DNA of 54,645 bases. It comes from Haplomitrium mnioides (Eukaryota > Marchantiophyta > Haplomitriopsida > Calobryales). Below the pieces are notes generated by a model that saw only the letters and a list, made by a program, of their open reading frames with translations, was not told where the DNA came from and did not search any database. Positions 20,801-36,300 of the stretch are shown here, in pieces. Numbering within the stretch: the stretch's first letter is position 1; each line of letters begins with the position of its first letter. Location of the stretch: positions 1 to 54,645 of the forward strand of contig JBNGIS010034470.1 of the NCBI GenBank assembly GCA_049999725.1, in the 5' to 3' direction. The translations under genes and the position numbers were made by a program.

Positions 20801-21360
20801 TGGGCATTTCACAAGCAAACAGACTAGTGGGTGGTTGGAGGAACAACAATTGGATGTGAGATCAAGAGGATCGTTCCATAGCTGAGTTCTCAGCATCAAG
20901 CTTTGGGGTATATTGGGTTGGAGTGGCTTGAGTATCCAATTTGAGAGAAGTGAAGTGGTGTAATGAAGGTAGACACTAGAGTGTTGTTCTGAGAGTTCCA
21001 AGCAAGTTGGGGAATTGGTTGCTTAGGAACATTTCTGATACAGCTCAAGTTTAAAATCATCATGTACATCAGTTTTCTTATCCTATTGTCAATCATGCAA
21101 TTTGTGTGATTCTTGGTTGTTGTTCTATTATGTTGAGCAGTTAGAAGTGTTTGTGTGTGGTTTTGTAGAGAGAGGGTTGTCAAATCTAGAAAAGAAGAGC
21201 GGTCCATATCTGAACTGATAGAGTGTAGTTTCAGAACTCTTTAAAAAATTTGGAAAGTCTGTAAAAATGATTTAAGAGTAGATTTCTATATAGATCTTGT
21301 GTGGTTCGATCTCTAGTTGCACTTTTCAAGGCTGGAGTGCCACTGCTGTGCTACGACAGA
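17874..21360. other. Unassigned 3.5-kb region, possible 3' LTR of element I
   Basis: It begins just after a purine-rich tract with TGTGAGAGC, a plausible LTR start. The first 2.5 kb is rich in GAAG and GCGAAGAA words, and the last 1 kb is more T- and G-rich. The frames are short and unlike known families. I cannot find a matching copy before the gag, so calling it an LTR is tentative. It ends where the 56-bp minisatellite begins. Confidence 0.35.
19640..19855 (+). repeat. Irregular repeats with GGATCCGATGTGAG core
   Basis: GGTGCCCCAGTTAAG-TTGGATCCGATGT appears at about 19641, GGTGCCCTAGTTAAAGTGGATCCGATGT (split: GGTGCCCTAGTTAAAG, TGGATCCGATGT) at about 19727, and CCCTAGTTAAAAAGGATCTGATGT near 19825. 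A partial form occurs near 19782. Spacing is irregular (about 86-100 bp). Confidence 0.65.
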
Positions 21361-24300
21361 CTCATACTCATCTAAAAAATTATGCTTAACCATTTCATTT
21401 CCTTTCACCTCGGAAACTCATTCTCATCTCAAATATTATGCTCAACCTTCTCATTTCCTTACATTTCCTACACTCATGCTTATCCTACATATTATGGTCA
21501 ACCATTTCATTTCCTAACATTAAACACAGTTGTACTCATCTTATATATTATTCTCAACCTTTTCATTGCCCTACATTTTGCACACTCATCCTTTTTTGAC
21601 ATATTGCGTTCAATCTTTTCATTTCTTTAACATTCAACACTCATACTTATCTCATATAGCATGCTCAACCGTTTCATTTTCTTACATTTTGCACACTCAT
21701 CTCACATATCATGCTCAACCATTTCATTTTCTTTCATTTGAGACATTTACAAACATCTCACATATCATGCTGAACGTTTTTATTTCCTTATATTTGGCTT
21801 ATTGATACTCATCTCACACATCATGGTCCTCCTAATATTTTCTCTACATTTGGCACAATTATACTTATTTCACATATCATGCTCAACAATTTCATTTCCT
21901 TACATTCAACACACTAATACTCATCTCACATATCATGCCCAAAACTTTTATTTCCTTACATTTTGCACAGTCATACTCATCTCACATAACGCGCTCAACC
22001 TACTCTTTTCCTTTCATTTGGCACAGTCACAATCATCTTACATATCATGCTTAACCATTTTATTTTCTTACATTTTGCACACTCATATTCATCTCACATA
22101 TCATGCTCAACCTTTTTATTTCCTTACATTTGGCACACTCATACTTATCCCACATATCATGCTCAACCATTTCATTTTCTTACATTTTGCACACGCATAC
22201 TCATCCCATATATAATGCTCAACCTTTTCATTCCTTGCATTGAGCACACTCATACTTATCTCACATATCATGCTCAACCATTTTATTTTCTTACATTTTG
22301 CATATGCATACTCATCCCATATACAATGCTCAACCTTTTAATTTTCTTTCATTTGGCACACTCATACTCATCTCACGTATCATGCTCAACCATTTCATTT
22401 TCCTACATTTCGCATACTCATACTTATCTCACGCATTATGCTCAACCGTCTTATTTCCTTTCATTTGCCACACTCACACTTATATCAGATATCATGCTGA
22501 ACCTTTTCATTTCCTTTCATTAGGCATACTCATGCTCATCTCATATATCATGCTCAACCATTTATTTCACTCACACTTGGAACACTAATACTCATCTCAC
22601 ATATCATGCTCAACCTTTTCATTTCCTTTTATTTGGCATACTCATACTCTTCTCACATATCATACTCAACCATTTTGTTTTCTTACATGTTGCTCACTTT
22701 TACTCATCTCATGTATCATGCTCAACCTTTTCGTTTCCTTCCTTATCTCATATATTATACTCAACCATTTCATTTTATTTCATTTAGCACACTGATGCTC
22801 ATCTCCCATATCATGCTCAACCATTTCATTTCCTTACATTTGGTACAATCAAAGTCATTTAACAAATCATACTGAACCTTTTCATTTCTTTACATTCGGT
22901 ACACTAATGCTCATCTAACATATCATGCTGAAATTTTAAATTTCCTTTCATTTGGTATACTCACACTTATCTCACACATCATGGTCAACCTTTTAATTTC
23001 CTCGCATTTGGCAAACTGATATTCATCTTTCATATCATGTTTAACCATTTCATTTCCTTGCATTTGTCAGACTCATACTTATCTTATACAACATGCTAGA
23101 CCATTTTGTTTCTCTACATTTAGCACACTCATACTCATCTCACACATCATGCTCATCCTTTCATTTACTTTTATTAAGCACACTAATACTCATCTCACAC
23201 ATCATGCTCAACCATTTCATTTCCTTACATTAGGCACACTCAGACTCATCTCACAAATCATGCTCAACCTTTTGATTTCCATACATAAACCACACTCATA
23301 CTCATGTCTTATTTCATGCTCAACCTTTTCATTTCCTTTCATTTAGCACAATCATACTCATCTCATATCATGTTCATCTATTTCATTTCCTTATATTTGG
23401 CATACTCATACTCCTCTAACATATCACACTCAACCATTTCATTTCCTTACATTTGACATACTCATACTCATCTCACATATCATGCTCAACCATTTCATTT
23501 CCTTTCATTTGGCACACTCATACTCATCTCACATATAAAGCTAAACTATTTCATTTCCTTTCATTTGGCACACTCTCGTTCATCTCACACATCATGTTTA
23601 GCCATTCATTTTTCTATATTTGACACACTCATACTCGTCTCGCATATCATGCTTTACCTTTTCATTTCCTTGCATTTGACACACTAATACTCATCTCACA
23701 AACCATGCTTAACCATTTTATTTCCTTTCAATTGGCACACTTATACTCATCTCACATATCAAGCTCAACCATTTCATTTCCTTTCATTTGGCACACTCAT
23801 ATGCATCTTACATATCATGCTTAACCATTTTATTTCCTTACATTTGGCACAATCATACTCATCTCACATATGATGCTCAACCATTCAATTTCCTTACATT
23901 AAACATACTCATCTCCTATATCATGCTCAGTCTTTTCATTTCCTTACATTTGACACACTCATACTCATTTCACATATCATGCTCAACCTTTTCATTTCCT
24001 TATATTTGGCACACTGATACTCATCTCACATATCATGCTAAACCATATTATTTTCTTTCATTTGGCACACTCATACTTATCTTGCATATCATTCTCCAAC
24101 TTTTCATTCCCTTACATTTGGCACACTGATACTCATCTCACATATCAAGTTCAACCATTTCCTTTCCTTTCATTTGGCATACTCGTTGTCATCTCACTTA
24201 CATGCTTAACCATTTTATTTCAATACATTTGGGACACTCATACTCATCTCACATATCATGCTCAACCTTTTCATTGCTTGCATTTAGCACACCTTTACTT

Positions 24301-27300
24301 AACTCATATATCATGCTCATCTATCTCATTTCCTTACATTTGGCACACTCATACTTATCTTATGTATAATGCTCAGCTTTACATTTCCTTAAATTTGGCA
24401 CACTTCTTATCTACTTCATTTTCTTACATTTTGCACACTCATACTCATCTCATATATCATGCTCAACCATTTCATTTCTTTTCATTTGGCACACTCATTC
24501 TGAACTCACGAATCATGCTCAGCTTTTAATATCCTTGTGTTTGGCACATTGCTCATCTATTTCATTTCCTTACATCTGGCATACTCATACTTATCTTGCA
24601 TATCATGCTCAGCTTTTCACTACCCTATATTTGGCACACTATTTATTTTATTTCCTTGCATTTGGCACACTCATACTCATCTCACATATCTTGCTCAACC
24701 ATTTTATTTTTCTACATTTGACACACTCATAATCATCTCCCACGTCCTTACTAGCCTTTTCATTTCCTTACATTTGACACACTCATACTCATCACAGATA
24801 TCATGCTTAACATTTTTATTTCCTTTACATTTGGCAAACTAATATATTTTTCACATATCATGCTCAACTATTTCATTTTATTACATTCCACATACTCATA
24901 CTCATCTCACATATCAAGCTCAACCTTTTCATTTCCTTTCTTTTGGCACACTCATACTCATCTCATATATCAAGCTCAAGCATTTCATTTCCTTTCATTT
25001 GGCACACTCATGTTCATCTCACATATCATGTTTAACCATTTTATTTCCTTTCATTTGGCACACTTATACTCATTTCACATATCATGCTCAACCATTTCAT
25101 TTCCTTGCATTTGACACACTCATACTTACTCGCATATTATGCTTGACCTTTTTATTTCCTTACATTTGATACACTCATACTCATCTTACAAATCATGCTC
25201 AACCTTTACATTTCCTTGCATTTGTCACACTAATACTTATCTCACATATCATGCTTAAACATTTCATTTCCTTGCATTTGGCACACTCATACTCATCTCA
25301 CATTTCATGCTCAAGCTTTTCATTTCCTTACATCTGGCACAGTGATACTTATCTCACATATCATGCTCAACCATTTTATTTCCTTGCATTTGGCACACTT
25401 ATACTCATCTCACATATCACATTCAACCTTTTCATTTCCTTATATTTAGCATGGTCACACTTATCTCATTTATCATGTTCATCTATTTTATTTGTTTACA
25501 TTTGGCATACTTATACTCATCTCACATATTATACCCAACCATTTCATTTCCCTACATTTGAAACACTTATATTCATCTCGCATATCATGCTCAATATTTT
25601 TCATTTTCTTACATTTGACACACTCATACTCATCTCACAAATCATGCTCAACTGTGTCATTTCCTTACATTTGGCACACTGATACTTATTTCACAAATCA
25701 TGCTCAACCATTTACTTTTCTTACATTTGGAACACTCATACTCATCTCACATATCAAGCTCAGCTATTTCATTTCCTTTCATTTGGCATACTCATACTCA
25801 TCTCATATATCAACCTCAATTATTTCATTTCCTCTTATTTGCCACACTGATACTCATCTCACATATTATGCTTAACCATTTTATTTCCTCACATTTGGCA
25901 CACTTATATTTGTCTCACATATCATGCTGAACCATTTTATTTCCTTGTATTTGAGACATTGATACTTATTTAAGATGTCATGCTCAACCATTTCATTTTC
26001 TTACATTTATCACACTCATACTCATCAAACTTATCATGCTCAGCTTTTCAATTTCTTTTATTTGACACACTCCTCATCTATTTCATTTCTTTGCATTTTG
26101 CGCACTTATTAAACTCATCTCACACATCATGCTCAACCATTTAATTTCCTTGTATTTGGCACACTCATACTCATCTTACGTATCATACTCAGCTTTTCAT
26201 TTCCTTATATTTGGCACACTGCCACTTATTTCAGATATCATGCTCAACCATTTCATTTTCTTACATTTGGCCCACTTATACTCATCTCACAAATCATGCT
26301 CAACCTTTTCATTTCCTTACATTTGACACAATCATACTCATCTCATATATCACATTCATCTATTTTATTTCCTTACATTTGACACAATCATACTCATCTC
26401 ATATATCACATTCATCTATTTCATTTTCTTACATTTGACACACTCATACTCATCCCCCATATCATGCCTAACCTTTTCCTTTCCTTATATTTGACACACT
26501 CATACTCATCAAATATATCATGATCAACATTTTCATTTCCTTTACATTTGGCAAAATAATACCCTTTTCACATATCATGCTCAACCATTTCATTTTCTTA
26601 CATTTAGCACACTCATGTTCATCTCATATATCAAGCTCAACCATTTCATTTTCTTTCATTTGGCACACTCATACTCATCTCACATATCAAGCTCAATCAT
26701 TTCATTTCCTTTCATTTGGCACACTCATGTTCATCTCACATATCATGTTTAAATATTTCATTTCTATACATTTGATACACTCATACTCATCTTGCATATG
26801 ATGCTTAACTTTTTCATTTCCTTGCATTTGACACACTCATACTCATCTCACAAATCATGCTCAACCTTTTCATTTCCTTACATTTGGCACACAAATACTT
26901 ATCTCACATATCAAGCTCAACCATTTCATTTCCTTAGATTTGGTACACTCACATTCATCTCACATTTCATTCTCAAGCTTTTCATTTCCTTACATTTGGC
27001 ATAGTGATATTTATCTCACATATCATGCTCAACCATTTCATTTCCTTGCATTTGGCACACTCATACTCATCTCACAAACATACTCAACCTTTTCATTTCC
27101 TTATATTTAGCATAGTCATACTTATTTCATATATCATGTTCATCTATTTCATTTCCTTTCACTTGGCATACTTATGCTCATCTCACATATCAAGCTCAAT
27201 CATTTCATTTTCTTTCATTTGGCACACTCATGTTCATCTCATATGTCATGTTTAACCATTTCATTTCTGTACATTTGACACACTCATACTCATCTCGCAT

Positions 27301-29661
27301 ATTATGCTTAACCTTTTCATTTCCTTGCATTTGACACACTCATACTCATCTTACAAATCATGCTCAACCTTTTCATTTCCTTACATTTGGCACACTAATA
27401 CTAATCTCACATATCAAGCTCAACCATTTCATTTTCTTATATTTGACACACTCATACTCATCTCACATATCATGCTCAATCATGTCATTTCCTTACATTT
27501 GGCACACTGAAACTTATTGCACATATCATGCTCAGCCATTTCATTTTCTTTCATTTGGCACACTCATACTCATCTCACATATCAAGCTCAACCGTTTCAT
27601 TCCCTTTCATTTGGCATACTCATCTCACATATAAAGCCCAATCATTTCATTTCCTTTCATTTGGCACACTCATACTCATCTCACATATCATGCTTAACCA
27701 TTTTACTTCGTCACATTTGGCGCACTCATACTCATGTAACATATCATGGTGAACCATTTCATTTCCTTCTATTTGACATATTGATACTTATTTTACATAT
27801 CATGCTCAACCATTTCATTTTCTTATATTTATCACACTCATGCTCATCTTATGTATCATGCTCAGCTTTTCATTTTTCTATATTTAGCACAGTTCTCATC
27901 TATTTCATTTCCTTGAATTTTGCGCACTTATACTCATCTCACATATCATGCTCAACCATTTCCTTACATTTGGCACACTAATACTCATCTTATGCATCAT
28001 GCTCAGCTTCTCATTTCCTTATATTTGGCATACTCACACTTATTTCAGATATCATGCTCATTCATTTCACTTTCCTACATTGGGCCCACTTATACTCATC
28101 TCACGAATCATGCTCAACCTTTTCATTTCGTTATATTTGGCACAATCATGCTCATCTCATATATTATATTCATCTATTTCATTTGCTTTTATTTTCCATA
28201 CTCATCATCATCTCACATGTCATGTTGAACCATTTAATTTTCCTTTCAATTTGCACACTCATACTCATCTCGCATATCATGCCGAACTTTTTCATTTCCT
28301 TACATTTGACACACTAATGCTTTTCTCACATATGATGCTCAACTTATTCATTTCCCTACATTTGACACACTAGTACTTATTTCACATATCATGCTCAACC
28401 ATTTTGTTTTCTTACATTCAACACACTCATACTCATCTCACAAATCAAGCTCAATAATTTCATTTCCTTTCATTTAGCACACTCAAACTCATCTCGCATA
28501 TCAAGCTCAACCATTTTAAATCCTTTCATTTTGCACACTCATACTCATCTTACATATTATGCTCAACCATTCCATTTCCTCACATTTAGCACACTCATTG
28601 TCATCTCACATATCATGCTCAACCTTTCCAATTCCTTTTATTTTTCACACTCATACTCATCTCACAAATAATACTCAACTTTTTCATTTCCTTTCTTTTG
28701 GTACACTCGTGCCTACCTCACTAATAACCCTCAACCGTTTCATTTTTGTGCATTTGGCACACTCATACTCATCTCACATATCAGTCTCAAGCCTTTGGTT
28801 TCTCTACATTTTGGCACACTCGTACTTATCTCACATATCATGCTCAACCATTCTATTTCCTTACATTTGGAACACTCATACTTATCTCAGAAATCATGTT
28901 GAACCTTTTCATTTCCTTACATTTAGCACAGTCATACTCATCTCATATATCATGTTCATCTATTTCATTTCCTTACATTTGGCATACCTATACTCATCCA
29001 ACATATCATGCCCAACCATTTCATTTCCTTACATTTGACACACTCATACTCATCTCGTAAATCATGCTCAACCTTTTCATCTCCTTACATTTGACACACT
29101 CATCTCACATATCATGTGCTTAACCATGTCATTTCCTTATATTTGACACACTGATACTTATTTCACATATCATACTCAACCAGTTCATTTTCTTACATTT
29201 GGCACGCTTATACTTATCTCACATATCAAGCTCAACCATTTCATTTCCTTTCATTTGGCACACTCAAACTCATCTCTCATATCAAGCTCAATCATTTCAT
29301 TTCCTTTCATTTGGCACACTCAAACTCATCTCACATATCAAGCTCAATCATTTCATTTCCTTTCATTTAGCACACTCATACTCATCTTACATATCATGCT
29401 TAACCATTTCATTTCCTTACATTTGGCACACTCATACTCATCTTACGTATCATGCTCAGCTTTTCATTTCCTTATATTTGGCACATTGACACTTATTTCA
29501 CAAATCATGCTCAACCATTTCATTTTCTTACATTTGGCACACTCATACTCATCTTACAAATCATAATCAACCATTTTATTTCCTTACACTTAACACACTC
29601 CTACTCATCTCACGTATCATGCTCAACCATTTCATTTCCTTTCATTTGGCACACTCATACT

Positions 29662-29761
29662 NNNNNNNNNNNNNNNNNNNNNNNNNNNNNNNNNNNNNNN
29701 NNNNNNNNNNNNNNNNNNNNNNNNNNNNNNNNNNNNNNNNNNNNNNNNNNNNNNNNNNNNN
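29662..29761. other. Assembly gap, 100 N, inside the minisatellite
   Basis: A placeholder-sized gap in a tandem array. The true array length is therefore uncertain and may be much greater. Confidence 0.99.
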
Positions 29762-30240
29762 CACACTCATACTCATCTTACGTATCATGCTTAGCTTTTC
29801 ATTTCCTTATATTTGGCACACTAACACTTATTTCACAAATCATGCTCAACCATTTCATTTTCTTACATCTGGCCCACTTATACCCATCTCACATATCATG
29901 CTCAACCCTTTCATTTACTTTCATTTAGCACAATCATACTCATCTCATATATCACATTCATCTATTTCATTTCCTTTCATTTGGCATACTCATACTTATT
30001 TCACATATCATGCTCAACCAATTCATTTTCTTACATTTGGCATACTTATTTTCATCTCACATATCATCCTCAACCTTTCCATTTCCTTTCATTTTTCACA
30101 GTCATACTCATCTCACAAATTATGCTCAACGTTTTCATTTCCTTTCTTTTGGCACACTCAAACTCACCTCACATATGATGCTCAATTGTTTCATTTCCGT
30201 ACATTTGGCACACTCATACTCATCTCACATATCATGCTCA

Positions 30241-30352
30241 AGCCTTTAGTTTCTCTACATTTAGCACACTCGTACTTATCTCACATATCATGCTCAAGCC
30301 TTTAGTTTCTCTACATTTAGCACACTCGTACTTATCTCACATATCATGCTCA
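30241..30352 (+). repeat. Two adjacent identical 56-bp monomers
   Basis: The variant monomer beginning AGCCTTTAGTTTCTCTACAT occupies 30241-30296 and is repeated without change at 30297-30352. Neighbouring monomers differ from one another by several bases. Confidence 0.9.
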
Positions 30353-33300
30353 ATAATTTCATTTCCTTACATTTGGAACACTCATACTCATCTCACAAAT
30401 CATGCTCAACCATTTCATTTCCGTACATTTGGTATAGTCATACTCATCTCATATATCATCTTCATCTATTTCATTTCCTTACATTTGGCATACCTATACC
30501 CATCTCACATATCATGCCTAACCATTTCATTTCCTTACATCTCACACTCATGCTCATCTCGCATATCATACTCAACCTTTTCATTTCCTTACATCTAACA
30601 CACTCATACTCATACCACATTTCACACTCAAGCATGTCAATTCCTTACGATTGGCACATTAATGCTTATTTCACGTATCGTACTCAACCATTTATTTTCT
30701 TACATTTGGCACACTCATACTCATCTCACATATCAAGCTCAACCATTTTATTTTCTTTCATTTGACTTGCTTATACTCATCTCACATATCAAGCTCAATC
30801 ATTTCATTTCCTTTCATTTGGCACACTCATACTCATCTCCCATATCATGCTTAACTATTTTATTTCCTCACATTTGACACACTAATACTCATTTAACATA
30901 TCATGCTGAACCATTTCATTTCCTTGCACTTGACACATTTGATACTTATTATGCTCAACCATTTCATTTTCTTATATTTATCACATACTCATCTCACGTA
31001 TCATGCTCAACTTTTCATTTTCTTATATTTGGCACACTGCTCATCTATTTCATTTCCTTTCATTTTGCGCACTTATGCTCATCTTAGATATCATGCTTAA
31101 CCATTTCATTTCCTTACATTTGGTACACTCATACTCATCTTACCTATAATGCTCAACTTTTCATTTCCTTGTATTTGGCACACTGACACTTGTTTCACAT
31201 ATCATGCTCAACTATTTCATTCTCTTACATTTGGCCAACTTATACTCATCTCACATATCATGTTCAACCTTTTCATTTTCTTACATTTAGCACAATCATA
31301 CTCACCTCATAAATGCACATTCATCTATTTCATTTCCTTTCATTTGCCATACTCATACTTATCTCACAAATCATGCTCAACCATTTCCTTTCCTTTCATT
31401 TTGCACACTCATACTCATCTCGCTTATCATTCCAAACTTTTTCATTTCCTTACATTTGACACCTTCATACTTTTCTCACATATAATGCTCAACCTATTAA
31501 TTTCCTTACATTGGACACATTAGTACTTATTTCACACATCATGCTCAACCATTTTGTTTTCTTACATTCCGCACACTCATACTCATTTCACATATCAAGC
31601 TCAATAATTTCATTAGTTTTCATTTGGCACACTCAAACTTATCTTGCATATCAAGCTCAACCATTTTATTTCCTTTCATTTTGCACACTCATACTCATCT
31701 CACACATCATGCTCAACCATTTCATTTCCTTATATTTGGCACACTCATTTTCATCTCACATATCATGCGCAACCTTTCCTTTTCCTTTCATTTTTCACAC
31801 TCATACTCATGTCACAAATTGTGCTCAATGTTTTCTTTTCTCTTCTTTTGGCACACTCATACTTACCTCACATATGATGCTCAACCGTTTCATTTCTGTA
31901 CATTTGGCACACTCATACTTATCTCACATATCATGTTCAAGCCTTTAGTTTCTCTACATTTTACACACTCATACTTATCTCACATATCATGCTCAACCAT
32001 TTCATTTCCTTACATTTGGAACACTCATACTCAAATCACAAATCATTCTCAACCATTTCATCTCCTTCTATTTGGTATAGTCATACTCATCTCATATATC
32101 GTGTTCATCTATTTCATTTCCTTACATTTGGTATACCTATACCCATCTCATATATCATGCCCAACCATTTCATTTCCTTACATCTGACACACTCATGCTC
32201 ATCTCGCATATCATACTCAACCTTTTATTTCCTTACATCTAACACACTCATACTCATCTCACATATCATGCTCAAGCATGTCATTTCCTTACATTTGGCA
32301 CATTGATACTTATTTCACATATCATACTCAACTATTTCATTTTCTTACATTTGGCACACTCATACTCATTTCACATATCAAGCTCAACCATTTCATTTCC
32401 TTTCATTTGACTTACTTATACTCATCTCACATATAAAGCTCAATCATTTCATGTCCTTTCATTTGGCACACTCATACTCATCTCACATATCATGCTTAAC
32501 CATATTATTTCCTCATATTGGGCACACTCATACTCATTTAACATATCATGCTCAACTATTTTTTTTCCTTGCATTTGACACATTGATACTTATTATGCTC
32601 AACCATTTCATTTTCTTACATTTATCACACATATACTCATCTCACGTATCATCTTCAGCTTTTCATTTTCTTACATTTGGCACACTGCTCATCTATTTCA
32701 TTTCCTTTCATTTTGCGCACTTATGCTCATCTCATATATCATGCTCAACCATTTCATTTCCTTACATTTGGCATACTTATACTCATCTTACGTATCATGC
32801 TCAACTTTTGATTTCTTTATATTTGGCACAGTGAGACTCATCTCACATATCATGCTCAACCTTTTCATTTCTCTACATTTACCACAATCATACTCACCTC
32901 ATATATCACATTCATCTATTTCATTTACTTTCATTTGCCATACTCATCTTCATCTCACAAATCGTGCTCAACCATTTCCTTTCCTTTCATTTTGCACACT
33001 CATACTTATCTCGCTTATTATGTCAAACTTTTCCATTTCCTTACATTTGACACCTTCATACTTTTCTCACATATAATATTCAACCTATTCATTTCCTTAC
33101 ATTTGACACACTAGTACTTATTTCACATATCATGCTCAACTATTTTTTTTCCTACATTCGGCACACTCATACTCATTTCACATATCAAGCTCAATCATTT
33201 CATTTCCTTTTATTTGGCACACTCATACTCATCTCACATATCATGCTTAACCATTTTATTTCCTCACATTTGACATACTCATACTCATTTAACATATCAT

Positions 33301-36300
33301 GCTCAACCATTTCATTTCCTTGCACTTGACACATTGATACTTATTATGCTCAACCATTTCATTTTCTTACATTTATCACACTCATACTCATCTCACATAT
33401 CATGCTCAGCTTTTCATTTCCTTACATTTGGCACACTACTCATCTATTTCATTTCTTTTCATTTTGCGCACTTATGCTCATCTCACATATCATGCTCAAC
33501 CATTTTATTTCCTTACATTTGGCACACTCATACTCATCTTACCTATTATGCTCAGCCTTTCATTTCCTTATATTTGGCACACTGACATTTATTTCACATA
33601 TCATGCTCAAACATTTCATTCTCTTACATTTGGCCCACTTATACTCATCTCACACATCATGTTCAACCTTTTCATTTTCTTACATTTAGCACAATCATAC
33701 TCACCTCATATATCACATTCATCTATTTCATTTCCTTTCATTTGCCATACTCATACTTATCTCACAAATCATGCTCAATCATTTCCTTTCCTTTCATTTT
33801 GCATACTCATACTCATCTCGTTTATCATTCCGAACTTTTTCATTTCCTTGCATTTGACACCTTCATACTTTTCTCACATATAATGCTCAACCTATTAATT
33901 TCCTTACATTTGACACACTAGTACTTATTTCATATATCATGCTCAACCATTTTATTTTCTTACATTCGGCACACTCATACTCATTTCACATATCAAGCTC
34001 AATAATTTCACTAGTTTTCATTTGGTGCACTCAAACTCATCTCGCATATCAAGCTCAACCATTTTATTTCCTTTCATTTTGCACACTCATACTCATCTCA
34101 CACATCATGCTCAACCATTTTATTTCCTTACATTTGGCACACTCAATTTCATCTCACATATCATGCTCAACCTTTCCATTTCCTTTTATTTTTCACACTC
34201 ATACTCATCTCACAAATTGTGCTCAACGCTTTCTTTTCCTTTCTTTTGGCACACTCATAATTACCTCACATATGATGCTCAACCGTTTCATTTCCATACA
34301 TTTGGCACACTCATACTCATCTCACATATCATGTTCAAGCTTTTAGTTTCTCTACATTTGGCACACTCATACTAATCTCACATTTCATGCTCAATCATTT
34401 CATTTCCTTACATTTGAAACACTCATACTCAAATCACAAATCATTCTCAACCATTTCATCCCCTTATATTTGGTATAGTCATACTCATTTCATATATTAT
34501 GTTCATCTATTTCATTTCCTTACATTTGGTATACCTATACCCATCTAATATATCATGCCCAACCATTTCATTTCCTTACATCTGACACACTCATGCTCAT
34601 CTCACATATCTTACTCAACCTTTTCATTTCCTTACATCTAACACACTCATACTCATCTCACATATCATGCTCAAGCATATCATTTCCTTACATTTGGCAC
34701 ATTGATACTTATTTCACATATCATACTCAATCATTTCATTTTCTTACATTTGGCACACTCATACTCATCTCACATATCAAGCTCAACCATTTCATTTCCT
34801 TTCATTTGACTTACTTATACTTATCTCACATATCAAGCTCAATCATTTCATTTCCTTTCATTTGGCACACTCATACTCATCTCACATATCATGCTTAACC
34901 ATTTTATTTCCTCACATTTGGCATACTCATACTCATTTAACATATCATGCTCAACCATTTCATTTCCTTGCACTTGACACATTGATACTTATTATGCTCG
35001 ACCATTTCATTTTCTTACATTTACCACACTCATACTCATCTCACGTATCATGCTCAGCTTTTCATTTCCTTACATTTGGCACACTTCTCATCTATTTCAT
35101 TTCTTTTCATTTTGCGCACTTATGCTCATCTCACATATCATGCTCAACCATTTCATTTCCTTACATTTGGCACACTCATACTCATCTTACCTATCATGCT
35201 CAGCTTTCATTTCCTTATATTTAGCACAATGACACTTATTTCACATATTATGCTCGACCATTTCATTCTTTTACATTTGGCCCACTTATACTCATCTCAC
35301 ACATCATGTTCAACCTTTTTATTTTCTTACATTTAGCACAATCATACTCACCTTATATATCACATTCATCTATTTCATTTCCTTTCATTTTGCACACTCA
35401 TACTTATCTCGCTTATTATGCCAAACTTTTTCATTTCCTTACATTTGACACCTTCATACTTTTCTCACATATAATACTCAACCTATTAATTTCCTTTCAT
35501 TTGACACACTAGTACGTATTTCACATATCATGCTCAACCATTTTGTTTTCTTACATTCGGCACATTCATACTCATTTCACATATCAAGCTCAATAATTTC
35601 ATTAGTTTTCATTTGGCACACTCGAACTCAGCTCACATATCAAGCTCAACCATTTTATTTCCTTTCATTTTGCACTTTCATACTCATCTCACACATCATG
35701 CTCAACCATTTCATTTCCTCACATTTGGCACTGTTCTCATCTCACATATCATACTCAACCTTTCCATTTCCTTTCATTTTCCACGCTCATACTCATCTCA
35801 CAAAATATCCTCAACCTTTTTATTCCCTTTCTTTTGGCACACTTATATTTACCTCACATATGATGCTAACCGTTTCATTTCCATACATTTGACACACTCA
35901 TACTCATCTGACAAATCATGATTAAGTTTTTTGTTTCCTTATATTGGGCTCACTCATACTTATCTCACATATCATGCTCAACCATTTCATTTCCTTACAT
36001 TTGGAACACTCATACTCATCTAACAAATCATGGTCACCCTTTTTATTTCCTTACATTTAGCAAAGTTATACTCATCTTTTATATCATGTTCTTCTATTTC
36101 ATTTCCTTGCATTAAGCATTTTTATACTCATCTCACAGATTGTTCTCAGCCATTTCATTTCCTTGCATTTGTCACACTGATACTGATCTCGCATATCATA
36201 GTTAACCTTTTCATTTCCTTGCATTTGACACACTCATACTCATCTCATATATTATGCTCAACCGTTTCATTTACTTACATTTGGAACACTGATACTTATT

